From contig JBGCFG010000009.1 in the NCBI GenBank assembly GCA_045106815.1, positions 1 to 64,000 of the forward strand: a stretch of DNA of 64,000 bases, read 5' to 3'. A program made the translations under genes and the position numbers. The notes below the pieces were generated by a model that saw nothing but the letters and a program-made list of their open reading frames with translations, was not told the DNA's origin and ran no database searches. The stretch is from JAUIAI01 sp045106815 (GTDB taxonomy: Bacteria > Pseudomonadota > Gammaproteobacteria > Burkholderiales > Burkholderiaceae_E). Below are positions 42,108 through 50,522 of the stretch, piece by piece. How positions within the stretch are numbered: position 1 is the first letter of the stretch; every line of letters begins with the position of its first letter.

Positions 42108-43341
42108 ATTGTTGCTACACCAACGCCCCTTTCTTGCTCTCTGGGCGACCCTAGTTGTTCAAACGCTGACGGCGATGACGCTTGCGCTGCCGCCCGTACT
42201 GGCGCCGGCGGTGGCACCTTTGCTTGGCTATGAGGTTGAGCACGTTGGATTTCTAGTCGGGGCGGCCTATATTCCGGCGATGTTTTCAGGCTTGCTTGGT
42301 AGTAGCTATGTGCCGCGCTACGGTGCATTGCGATTGAGCCAGCTCGCCATGGTGTTGTGCGCGGTCTCGCTGGCCTTGATGACTGTGGGCTCGATGGCTG
42401 CGTTTCTTATGGCGGCAGCATTATTAGGTGTTGGCTACGGCCTTACGAATCCCACCTCTGCGAAAATTCTGGGCGAACACACACCCGCCAATCGGCGTGG
42501 GTTAATCTTTTCGTTGAAGCAAACCGGTGTTCCGCTTGGGATTGCTCTGGCTGGTAGTGCTGGTGCGTGGTTGTTTGCGACATTTGATTGGCAAGTAACG
42601 CTTTGGATCGCGGCTGCTCTGTGCGTGCTGGTTGCTTTGTCATTGCAACCGACGGTGACGACCTTCGACCGACAGTTGGAGCCGGGCAGGGTGCTCAATG
42701 CGAAAGCTTTGTTCGCGCCGTTAGCAGAGGTCTTGAGTATCAGTCTGCTTCGCCGGCTGGCTTTTGTGTCGCTGATTTATGCGTTTGTTCAGGTCAGCGT
42801 GGTGACCTTTCTGGTCGCGCACCTGCACCTGACCTTTGGCCTGCCGCTGACGCTGGCTGCCGGAGCCCTTGCAGCCGCTCAGGTCACGAGCGTAATTGCC
42901 CGACCATTTTGGGGGTGGTGCGCCGACAAATCTGGGCGCCCCGCCTTGTTGCTGGGTCTCTTGGGGCTAGGGTCCGCGCTCACCTGTCTGGCTTTGGCGC
43001 TGCTGCCCGCTCAAGCCCCGCTGGCTGCGATTCTCGCGGCCAGCCTTTGCTGCGCAGCAACTGCCATCGGTTGGAACGGCGTCTTCTACGCCGAGCTCAT
43101 TACGCAGGCTGGGCCCGGGAAACTGGCAACAGTCACTGGTGCAGTTCAGTTTCTAACTTTCATGGGTGCAATGCTTGGACCAATCGTCGTTGCAACGGTT
43201 GTCTCCCAGACCAACAGCTATGCTGCTGGCATGTTCGGCCTCTCGATTTTGGTTGGCTGTACGGCGGCCTGGCTGCTGCTCTCGCAACGGCCGCGGGCCA
43301 CGATGAGCGATGGTAGCGAACATAATCAACCAAACCTGTAA
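42070..43341 (+). CDS. Major facilitator superfamily transporter
   Basis: The protein has about 423 residues from ATG at 42070; a TTG at 42058 is possible. There are 12 predicted membrane helices. An MFS-like loop AKILGEHTPANRRGLIFSLKQTGVPLG (motif around helices 4-5) and RPFWGWCADKSGRPALLL between helices 8 and 9 support the family. No substrate can be assigned. It overlaps the thioesterase by 38 bp and is probably in its transcript. Confidence 0.85.
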   Translation: MSTVSHGRYHLPRLLLHQRPFLALWATLVVQTLTAMTLALPPVLAPAVAPLLGYEVEHVGFLVGAAYIPAMFSGLLGSSYVPRYGALRLSQLAMVLCAVSLALMTVGSMAAFLMAAALLGVGYGLTNPTSAKILGEHTPANRRGLIFSLKQTGVPLGIALAGSAGAWLFATFDWQVTLWIAAALCVLVALSLQPTVTTFDRQLEPGRVLNAKALFAPLAEVLSISLLRRLAFVSLIYAFVQVSVVTFLVAHLHLTFGLPLTLAAGALAAAQVTSVIARPFWGWCADKSGRPALLLGLLGLGSALTCLALALLPAQAPLAAILAASLCCAATAIGWNGVFYAELITQAGPGKLATVTGAVQFLTFMGAMLGPIVVATVVSQTNSYAAGMFGLSILVGCTAAWLLLSQRPRATMSDGSEHNQPNL

Positions 43342-43380
43342 GATCGCAGAGCGTCTAAGAATAGAAATGAGGAGATGGCC

Positions 43381-44085
43381 TTGAGCGATCAACTGGATCG
43401 TCTGGTTGACATGTTTACCTTGGGTGGACCAATTGTCGCCATCCTGCTGGCCCTAGCCGTGTTCGCGCTTGCGATTGTTCTGCTTAAGTGCTGGCAGTTT
43501 GCTATCGTGCGAATCAGCAGCCGCAAAGCTGTCGACAGAGCGCTTGCTCTTTGGGCAGGCGGGCAACAAAGCCAGGCCATTGATTCTTTGCCCGATAAAC
43601 GCCAACCGCTCGCTCGAGTGGTCAAAATCGCAATGCGTGGGCAGCTCATGGGGCTTGAAGAGCCACTCGTAAGAGAAGAAACGCTGCGAGTCGGCAATGC
43701 CGATATCGCAACCTTGCATCACTACCTTCGCCCGCTCGAACTCATTGGCATCATTTGCCCATTGCTTGGCTTGCTGGGCACTGTCATTGGCATGATTGAT
43801 GCCTTTCAAAGCATGGAAAATGCGGGCGCTCAGGTTGATCCGGCGGTTTTGTCAGGCGGGATCTGGCAGGCTTTGCTCACCACAGCTGTCGGATTAACGG
43901 TCGCAATTCCCGTGACCGTGGCCCATAGTTGGCTAGAGAGAAAAGTGGAACGATTGGGGCATGAAATGGAAGATGCCACCACACAGGTATTTACCTGGAG
44001 AATGAGGCCCGGTTCAGAGAATGCTCACGCTGCATCGGCGGGCAAGAATCCGGTGGTGCCAGGTACGGCATTGGATGGCGACTAA
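43381..44085 (+). CDS. exbB: ExbB/TolQ/MotA-family proton channel protein
   Basis: A 234-residue membrane protein with three hydrophobic segments: TLGGPIVAILLALAVFALAIVLL, then IGIICPLLGLLGTVIGMIDAFQSM and ALLTTAVGLTVAIPVTVAHSW. The last two are the conserved ExbB channel helices. GAGGAG at 43369-43374 directly touches an ATG at 43375 but sits 6 bp before a TTG at 43381, so TTG is the better start. It is the first gene of exbB-exbD-exbD-tonB. Confidence 0.9.
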   Translation: MSDQLDRLVDMFTLGGPIVAILLALAVFALAIVLLKCWQFAIVRISSRKAVDRALALWAGGQQSQAIDSLPDKRQPLARVVKIAMRGQLMGLEEPLVREETLRVGNADIATLHHYLRPLELIGIICPLLGLLGTVIGMIDAFQSMENAGAQVDPAVLSGGIWQALLTTAVGLTVAIPVTVAHSWLERKVERLGHEMEDATTQVFTWRMRPGSENAHAASAGKNPVVPGTALDGD

Positions 44086-44114
44086 TTCGTCGCTCCTGAC
44101 AAGAGCCAGTGATC

Positions 44115-44510
44115 ATGAATGAGCCGCTTTCTTTCAATCGCTCCAACCGACGTTCGAAGGTCGTAAGCCTGACGCCACTGATCGATGTGGTCTTTATGTT
44201 GTTGCTCTTTTTCATGCTAGCGACCAGCTTTGAACACTGGCGCTCAATCGAGTTATCTGCCGGGTCGGAACAACTTGCCCAGGTTGATAAGGAGCGTGAA
44301 TTTATATTGCTAGAGGTAACCCCTGAATATTTGAATGTGGCTGGTGCGCCGGTTTCCCTTGAACAGATTAAGGCCCAACTCAATGCTCGTTCGGAAACGA
44401 CCCGATTGGTCGTCAAACCAGTCGATGAGGTTTCATTGCAGCGCCTCGTAACTGTTATGGATGAAATTTCAGCGGCCGGAATCGAGCAGCCCATCGTGAG
44501 CATAGATTGA
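44115..44510 (+). CDS. exbD: ExbD/TolR-family biopolymer transport protein 1
   Basis: The protein has 131 residues from ATG at 44115 (GTG at 44109 possible). A single N-terminal membrane helix with the proton-path Asp occurs in LTPLIDVVFMLLLFFMLA, followed by a periplasmic domain. It partners ExbB to energise TonB. It ends 1 bp before the second exbD. Confidence 0.9.
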   Translation: MNEPLSFNRSNRRSKVVSLTPLIDVVFMLLLFFMLATSFEHWRSIELSAGSEQLAQVDKEREFILLEVTPEYLNVAGAPVSLEQIKAQLNARSETTRLVVKPVDEVSLQRLVTVMDEISAAGIEQPIVSID

Positions 44511-44511
44511 G

Positions 44512-44952
44512 ATGGTAGGTCACCAAGTTCGACTGCGTAAAGTTGCCAAGAAGACTGATTCTGACGATCGTTTGATCCCTTTGATCAATGTCATTTTTCT
44601 GATGTTGATTTTCTTCTTGCTTGCTGGCTCAATCCGCCCGCCGGACCCCTTTGACATTGCGTTGCCCGTGTCAGCTAGCGAGCAGGTTCGCCCAAGTGAA
44701 ACACTGGTACTGATGGTTGGAGCAAATGGTGAGCTATCTATGGACGGCAGTTTGCTTGACGGAGAGAACGCTCAAGACCTGAACGATGCACTGACTCAAC
44801 GATGGCGCCTTGACGAAGAAGCCGGCAATCCACAATTACGCAAGATTGAAATCCAGGCTGATCAAGCTTTACCTGTTGCCCGTTTACGCATGATTTTATC
44901 CGCAGTGACTGGAGCAGGCGCTGACGAAGTTTCTCTGGTTACCCAGCGCTAA
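44512..44952 (+). CDS. exbD: ExbD/TolR-family biopolymer transport protein 2
   Basis: A 146-residue second ExbD-like subunit. The helix LIPLINVIFLMLIFFLLAGS has Asn where the first copy has the proton-carrying Asp (LIDVVF), so this one may be a structural partner in a mixed ExbD dimer. The periplasmic domain is of normal length. Start ATG at 44512, 1 bp after the preceding stop. Confidence 0.88.
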   Translation: MVGHQVRLRKVAKKTDSDDRLIPLINVIFLMLIFFLLAGSIRPPDPFDIALPVSASEQVRPSETLVLMVGANGELSMDGSLLDGENAQDLNDALTQRWRLDEEAGNPQLRKIEIQADQALPVARLRMILSAVTGAGADEVSLVTQR

Positions 44953-44954
44953 CT

Positions 44955-45953
44955 GTGATGCGGCTGTCGTTTGGGCACTGGGTAATAGCCTTACTGATGT
45001 CGGGCACGGTGATTGGCGCTGGGCTGATCGCATTTTTTCGAGAGCCCGTCCAAACTGAGTTGCGGCCAGCAGGTCGGGTGGTGATGAATCTGCAACCGTC
45101 AGATTTGCTTTTTCCACCTCCTAAGCAAGCTGCGCCCTCAAACGAACCGGTTGAGCCACCCCCGGAACCGCCCGAGCCTGTTAGACAGGTTCAGCCTCCC
45201 GCGCCAGAGCCGGTCCCAGTTAAGCCGCCGCCTCCAGTTCCCGAGCCGCTTAATGTAGAACCGGTCGCTGTCGCGCCGCCGGTAGTGGAAAAACCCAAAC
45301 CAGCGCCGAAACCAAAGCCAAAGCCAGAACCTAAACCGGAACCCAAGCCAAAGCCAAAGCCGAAACCCAAGCCGAAGCCAGAACCTAAACCGGAGCCTAA
45401 ACCTAAACCTAAACCTAAGCCCAAGCCAAAGCCGAAACCCAAGCCAAAGCCAGAACCTAAACCTAAGCCAAAGCCGAAACCAAAGCCGAAACCAGAACCG
45501 AAACCAGAACCGAAACCAGAGCCACAGCCCATCCAGGCCCAAACGCCTGTTGCTCCGGTACCGGCCACACCCGTTTCGCCCCCGGCAGTCACCGCGTCAC
45601 CAGCACCGACTGGCGATGTCAGTACGCCGGTGACATCTGCAGCACCTGCCCGGCTTGGGTCGCAAGAACGGGATGCGTATCGTGTTGCTCTCGTGAACCA
45701 CTTGACTGCGGCCAAACGATATCCGCGTCGCGCCCAACGGCGACGGATTCAAGGCGAAGTGACCGTCAGCTTTGCCATCAACAATCAAGGCAAAGTTCTG
45801 ACCAAGAAAATCGAAGAATCGTCCGGGGCTGACATTCTTGACCAGGCCGCTCTCAGGATGATCGAGAGGGCGTCGCCGTTGCCAGCACCGCCTCCCGGCT
45901 ATGGCTCAGGGCCGCATAGCTTTCGGATACCGGTGTCTTTTAGTCTTCGCTAG
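44955..45953 (+). CDS. tonB: TonB-like energy transducer with long Lys-Pro repeat
   Basis: The protein has 332 residues, start GTG 44955 or ATG 44958. An N-terminal signal-anchor helix (VIALLMSGTVIGAGLIAFF) leads to a Pro-rich periplasmic spacer. This includes about 80 residues of alternating KP/EP (KPKPKPEPKP units). The C-terminal TonB domain contains YPRRAQRRRIQGEVTVSFAI and SGADILDQAALRMIERASP. It transmits proton-motive force from ExbBD to outer-membrane receptors, one of which is 2.2 kb downstream. It converges with the response-regulator gene (14-bp overlap). Confidence 0.9.
   Translation: MMRLSFGHWVIALLMSGTVIGAGLIAFFREPVQTELRPAGRVVMNLQPSDLLFPPPKQAAPSNEPVEPPPEPPEPVRQVQPPAPEPVPVKPPPPVPEPLNVEPVAVAPPVVEKPKPAPKPKPKPEPKPEPKPKPKPKPKPKPEPKPEPKPKPKPKPKPKPKPKPKPEPKPKPKPKPKPKPEPKPEPKPEPQPIQAQTPVAPVPATPVSPPAVTASPAPTGDVSTPVTSAAPARLGSQERDAYRVALVNHLTAAKRYPRRAQRRRIQGEVTVSFAINNQGKVLTKKIEESSGADILDQAALRMIERASPLPAPPPGYGSGPHSFRIPVSFSLR
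45295..45535 (+). repeat. Lys/Glu-Pro codon repeat inside tonB
   Basis: AAG/AAA/GAA-CC(A/G/T/C) hexamer units repeat about 40 times with silent variation. They encode the extended KP/EP rod of TonB. Repeat number is likely to vary between strains. Confidence 0.8.
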
Positions 45954-46659
45954 AGTCGGGGGCGCGGGTAGAGTCGGCGGCGACGGGCTCACTTGAGCCG
46001 ATTCCCTTGAGCATCCAATCAAGCAGGCCAGCGTGGGCGGCTTTTTGAAAAAGGGCAATGTCTGTTTCGACACCAAGTTTTTGTCGAATCAGGCTTAGCA
46101 GGTTCGAGACCGTCTTGACGCTGATATTGAGTTCACGCGCAATCTGCTCCAGACGCATGCCGCGCAGGAACAGGTGGCAAACTTCAAATTCGCGCGGGGA
46201 CAAGGAATCGAAACCATGGGCATCATTTGAAATGCCCGCACTGGCCAATGCATGAGCCACCATGTGACTGAGGTAAATCTCGCCATTGGCAACTGATCTC
46301 ACGGCGATCAGCATTTCGGCGGGTGGACTGTCTTTTGACAAGACACCCATGGCGCCTGCGGTCAGCGCCTGGCGTGCGATAGCAGGGCGTGAGTACATCG
46401 TGAACATCAAGACCCTGGCTGCCGGATTGACCTTCATGATTCGGCGCAGGGCTTCAATGCCACTCGCGTCGGGCAACATGATGTCCATGATGCAAACGTC
46501 AGGCGATGCGCTACGGTAGGTCTGGTAGGCACTGTCGGCATCGGCTGCCTCGGCGATTACTTTAAAACCAGGTTCGCTCTCGAGCAGTTGGCGATAGCCG
46601 TTTCGGACCACGGCATGATCATCAACCAGCATGATGCTTAAAGGCGATGGGCTAATCAT
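45940..46659 (-). CDS. NarL/LuxR-family response regulator
   Basis: The protein has 239 residues from ATG at 46659. The receiver has IMLVDDHAVVRNGY (acidic pocket), the phosphorylation site DVCIMDIMLPD and FTMYSR/VLSKDSP (switch and Lys). The HTH is LSPREFEVCHLFLRGMRLEQIARELNISVKTVSNL. The start lies inside the end of the kinase gene (8-bp overlap), so they are co-translated. Probable targets are the neighbouring TonB receptor and tonB genes; this is inference. Confidence 0.92.
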   Translation of the reverse strand: MISPSPLSIMLVDDHAVVRNGYRQLLESEPGFKVIAEAADADSAYQTYRSASPDVCIMDIMLPDASGIEALRRIMKVNPAARVLMFTMYSRPAIARQALTAGAMGVLSKDSPPAEMLIAVRSVANGEIYLSHMVAHALASAGISNDAHGFDSLSPREFEVCHLFLRGMRLEQIARELNISVKTVSNLLSLIRQKLGVETDIALFQKAAHAGLLDWMLKGIGSSEPVAADSTRAPDSSED

Positions 46660-48094
46660 GGTCTGCAACGCCAAATGGTAGCGACACGGCCACTTCCCAC
46701 CCACCTGCGCTGCGCGATGATGGACCGAGCGTGACTTCTCCCCCCAACGCATGAACCCGGTCAGTGATACCGAGCGTCCCCAATCCGTGTCCTTCGTGGT
46801 GAGCCGTCAGGCGCTCACCGTCATTCCAGACCGATAGCGCGATGCGGCGTCCGCTGGTGTCATCGACTTGCTGCAGTCGCACTTCTATCAAAGCGCAATC
46901 GGTATGCTTCAACGCATTCGTCAGCGACTCTTGAACGGTACGGAACAAGGTCGTATCGACTGCTTCCGAAACGCCCTCAAGAGACTCATCCAAATCGAGT
47001 TTTATCGTGAGCATGCCCGGTCGCGCGGCTTCTTGCATCTGCGCGATTTCACCAATGGCACGGACCAGTCCGAGGCTCGCCAGCTCGGGTGGGTGCAGCG
47101 TTTCAAGAATCTGGCGCATGCGTTGAATAGTTGAGCGCAGATGGGCCGAGATCGTCGCTATTGATCCGCTGTATTCGGCTAATGCTGAGTCGCGAGCGCT
47201 CGCAGACTCAAGGACTGCAATGTTAGGTTGAATGGCGACAAGGTAAGGTGATAACTCATCATGCAGTGCATGGGCAATCTGGCGCCGGGTTTTTTCTTCG
47301 ACTGTCACCATACGATCGGTTAGGTGGCGCCTCGAAGCCATCGCCTCATCGAGTTCAGCTGCCATACGATTGAAATTGCCAGGTAAGTCATCAAACTCTG
47401 CAAAGCCCATGGGCTTGAGTCGAACGCTCAGATCGCCCTTGCCCAGTGCCGTGAGTGCACCTGATACCTCTCTGAGTGGATGCAATGCTCTCGTGACCGC
47501 CCAATACACAAGCAGGCCAAGCACGAGCGTGATAAGGCTGATGAGCATCAGGTCAACAAGGATGTGCCGCCAACGCTCGCCAATCTCGTCGTGGGGGTCA
47601 GGCAAAACACGGAAGTGGCCGACTGATGCCCCTGCCCAAGTGACTTCGCGTACCAACGGTTCGGGCAGACGCGTCCAACGCGATATGTCATACCAATCGG
47701 TGGCAGGCGGCACCAGTTCGCGTGAGTTATCTGACGCCAGCGCTGCATGTTCGGGGTCATGGGGTGCGAATTCGACAATGACATGCCGCGCCTGCTCAAA
47801 GCGCGAGATGATTTCGGCTACCTGAGTCGCCGGAGCCTGACCGTCTTGCAGCTTGCGAGGCAAAGCCAACCAGGCGATCTGTTGACTCGAGCCGATTTCG
47901 GCTAGGGCATCGTCCTGAAGCATTGACATGCGGAACAGGCTCGCGGAGCTGACTAGTATCAACATTGCCAAGGCAACGACGAGCGTTAGACGAACGGCAA
48001 GGCTCGCGCTTCGTGGCTGGGTGCCTTCGTGCGATTGTGCGGGAAGATTTCCCGGTTCACGGCGGGGGGACTTCCCTACAGATAGGGCAGTCAT
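46652..48094 (-). CDS. HisKA_3-type sensor histidine kinase
   Basis: The protein has 480 residues. A first helix (about 32-54), a periplasmic loop (~55-175) and a second helix (~176-198) lead into HAMP (~199-250). The phospho-acceptor is in TRRQIAHALHDELSPYLVA (HisKA_3, NarX/UhpB-like). The ATPase part includes FRTVQESLTNALKHTD and GHGLGTLGITDRVHALGG. It is the cognate kinase of the overlapping response regulator. It diverges from the TonB-dependent receptor (107 bp). Confidence 0.92.
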   Translation of the reverse strand: MTALSVGKSPRREPGNLPAQSHEGTQPRSASLAVRLTLVVALAMLILVSSASLFRMSMLQDDALAEIGSSQQIAWLALPRKLQDGQAPATQVAEIISRFEQARHVIVEFAPHDPEHAALASDNSRELVPPATDWYDISRWTRLPEPLVREVTWAGASVGHFRVLPDPHDEIGERWRHILVDLMLISLITLVLGLLVYWAVTRALHPLREVSGALTALGKGDLSVRLKPMGFAEFDDLPGNFNRMAAELDEAMASRRHLTDRMVTVEEKTRRQIAHALHDELSPYLVAIQPNIAVLESASARDSALAEYSGSIATISAHLRSTIQRMRQILETLHPPELASLGLVRAIGEIAQMQEAARPGMLTIKLDLDESLEGVSEAVDTTLFRTVQESLTNALKHTDCALIEVRLQQVDDTSGRRIALSVWNDGERLTAHHEGHGLGTLGITDRVHALGGEVTLGPSSRSAGGWEVAVSLPFGVADHD

Positions 48095-48201
48095 TTACCG
48101 CTATCCTCCAAATTAGCTAGTGATTGGCAGTTTAGCAGCGATATTTTGGTGCCTGCCTAGTCACTGGCCCACATAAAATAATCAATGAGGAGAAACAAAG
48201 C

Positions 48202-50430
48202 ATGGCATTGCAGATGCGCCAGGCTGGAGCTGCTGTCGGGCTACTGGCTACCACTGTCCTGTACGCGGGCGACAGCGCGGCCCAAACTGAACAAGCGCTG
48301 GACAAACTTGAGATTATCGGCACAACGCCTTTGCCTGGCGCCAATGTGCCCCGGTCAGCCATTCCGGCCAATGTGCAGTCTGTTGATGGCGCGGAGATTG
48401 ATGAGCAGCGCTCAGGTACGCTGGCCGAACACTTCAACAACAATTTCTCAGGTGTCTACATCAATGAGGCGCAGTCCAATCCCTATCAGCCTGACTTGAA
48501 CTACCGAGGGTTCGTTGCCTCGCCATTGCTTGGCAATCCAATCGGTCTGTCGGTTTATGTTGATGGGGTGCGTGTTAATGAGAGTTTTGGTGACACGGTC
48601 CTCTGGGACCTGATTCCGTCGGCAGCGATTGATCGCACCGATCTTGTGCCGGGCTCGAACCCCGTGTTTGGATTGAATACACTGGGCGGCGCTCTGAACA
48701 TTCGCACGCGTAGTGGCGCGTCATCGCCAGGCGGCCAGGTGTTGTTGGAAGCCGGCTCGTTTGGCCGTCGTGGCGCTCAAGCCCGATACGGTTTAAACAC
48801 CGGCAAGATCGACTTCTTTATCAGCGGCGAAATTAAGGAAGAAGACGGCTGGCGCGCGCGCTCACCGACCGAAATCCGCAGGGTGTTTGCAAAGCTGGGC
48901 TATTCGGGCGAAAACACTGACTTCTGGGTTTCCTACACTCATGCCGAGAACAAGCTGACCGGCAATGGACTGATGCCGCTCAGTTTGTTGGCCGTTGAGC
49001 CAGAGGGCGTTAACACCTATCCGGACGAGTCAGAGCCATCGCTGTCATTTATTAATTCGAGCCTGTCTCATTATCTGACGGATGAATTGACCTTGACGGG
49101 TAATCTGTATCGCAGGCGCCTTGACCTCAAGACAGCCAATGGTGATGCAGAGTTTGATGATGACGAAGGTGAGTATGAAGGCGAGTTTCGTCGCACAGAA
49201 ACCAATCAGACGACAACAGGTGCTGGTCTACAGCTAGCCAGTGATGGCCAGTTCGGTGAGCGTCGTAACCGCTGGGCGGTGGGTGTCAATCTCGATCGAG
49301 GCAAGTCGCGCTTTCAGCAATCTGAGCAAGATGGCGAGTTCACGGATGATCGGGGCATCGTCGGCGAGGGCGAACCTGAAGTAGATACCGATATCGACGG
49401 CCGCACCAGCTATGAAGGCATCTACCTGACCAACACCTTGTCTTTGACGAAACAATTCGACCTCACGCTTTCTGGCCGTTACACCCGTGCGCGGGTTGAA
49501 ATTGCAGATCGAAGCGGTGAAGAACCAGATTTGAACGGCGATCATTCATTTAGTCGGTTTACGCCATCATTCGGGGCAACCTACCGACTCGGTGGCAACA
49601 CGACTTTATATGGTGGTTTCAATGAAGGCTTTCGTGCACCAACGCCTGTCGAGCTAACCTGTGCTGACCCGGATGATCCTTGTGCGTTGCCGGTAGCATT
49701 TGTGGCTGATCCGCCGCTTGATCCGGTTGTGGCCCGAACGCTTGAGTTGGGTATTCGAGGGGGGTCTGCTGCTGGCCTGCGTTGGAATGCCGGCGTGTTT
49801 CAGTCCAAGCTCAAAGATGACATTTTGTTCACCTCAACCGGCGCCAGCCAGGGCTTCTTTGCGAATGTTCCGCGTACTCAACGGCAGGGTCTGGAACTTG
49901 GCACGTCATCGAGGGGGTCAACTTTTGACTGGTTTGCCAACTACTCGTACACCCGAGCAACCTACGAGTCTGACGTTGAATTGTTCAATCCTGTTGCTAA
50001 TGAAAATGACCCAGCTCAGCCTGAAACTCAGAGCGTTGAGAAAGGCGACAAATTACCGGGTGTGCCAGATCACCTCTTGAAGGCGGGTATCAAGTACAAG
50101 AGTGGCAAGCGCTGGTCGGTTGGTTCAACGATGAATCTCGTTGGCGGGCAATTTATCCGCGGTGATGAGGCAAACAATCAAAGAGAGCTAAGCGGCTATG
50201 CGATCTTCAACCTGAGTGCAGACTATCGGTTCGGTTCTGGATGGCGTCTGTTTGCGAAGGTCAACAACCTGTTTGACAAGGACTATGCAACCCTCGGGGC
50301 ACTTAACCGACTTGCATTCGAAAACGGTAATGAGCCGCGTGACGAGCTGGGCCCCGTTGAACGCTTTGTTGCACCTGGAGCACCGCGCTCGTTTTGGGTC
50401 GGAGTTGAGTATGCATTTGGGGCAAAGTAA
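48202..50430 (+). CDS. TonB-dependent outer-membrane receptor
   Basis: The protein has 742 residues. A signal peptide ends ..GDSAAQT. Next come a possible TonB box (LEIIGT), a plug domain with LNYRGFVASPLLG, VYVDGVRVNESFGD and GLNTLGGALNIRTRSG, and a long beta-barrel. Barrel marks are YGGFNEGFRAPTPVELTC and FAKVNNLFDKDYATLG. Ligand unknown; a Cys pair in TCADPDDPC lies in an extracellular loop. GAGGAG ribosome binding site 9 bp before ATG. It is expected to use the adjacent TonB/ExbBD. Confidence 0.93.
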   Translation: MALQMRQAGAAVGLLATTVLYAGDSAAQTEQALDKLEIIGTTPLPGANVPRSAIPANVQSVDGAEIDEQRSGTLAEHFNNNFSGVYINEAQSNPYQPDLNYRGFVASPLLGNPIGLSVYVDGVRVNESFGDTVLWDLIPSAAIDRTDLVPGSNPVFGLNTLGGALNIRTRSGASSPGGQVLLEAGSFGRRGAQARYGLNTGKIDFFISGEIKEEDGWRARSPTEIRRVFAKLGYSGENTDFWVSYTHAENKLTGNGLMPLSLLAVEPEGVNTYPDESEPSLSFINSSLSHYLTDELTLTGNLYRRRLDLKTANGDAEFDDDEGEYEGEFRRTETNQTTTGAGLQLASDGQFGERRNRWAVGVNLDRGKSRFQQSEQDGEFTDDRGIVGEGEPEVDTDIDGRTSYEGIYLTNTLSLTKQFDLTLSGRYTRARVEIADRSGEEPDLNGDHSFSRFTPSFGATYRLGGNTTLYGGFNEGFRAPTPVELTCADPDDPCALPVAFVADPPLDPVVARTLELGIRGGSAAGLRWNAGVFQSKLKDDILFTSTGASQGFFANVPRTQRQGLELGTSSRGSTFDWFANYSYTRATYESDVELFNPVANENDPAQPETQSVEKGDKLPGVPDHLLKAGIKYKSGKRWSVGSTMNLVGGQFIRGDEANNQRELSGYAIFNLSADYRFGSGWRLFAKVNNLFDKDYATLGALNRLAFENGNEPRDELGPVERFVAPGAPRSFWVGVEYAFGAK

Positions 50431-50479
50431 GCCCGGCTGGACTGACTGACGCGCAGTTCTAAGGAACGGCTTCGGGGAT

Positions 50480-50516
50480 AGATACGGCGCTCGGTTGAGC
50501 GTCGTATCTGTTTGTG
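50480..50516 (+). terminator. Rho-independent-like terminator after the TonB receptor
   Basis: A 13-bp stem AGATACGGCGCTC (50480-50492) pairs with GAGCGTCGTATCT (50497-50509) with one G-T pair and a GGTT loop; GTTTGTG follows. It sits between the convergent receptor and dehydrogenase genes and could stop both. The T-run is short. Confidence 0.65.
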
Positions 50517-50522
50517 CGTTAA

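Noticed and set aside
45295..45535. Possible CRISPR-like or satellite repeat
   Set aside because: The period is one or two codons, in frame with tonB, without spacers.
45138..45715. Long reverse-strand frames rich in Phe/Trp/Arg or Gly/Phe opposite tonB
   Set aside because: They are mirror products of the Lys-Pro codon repeat, not genes.
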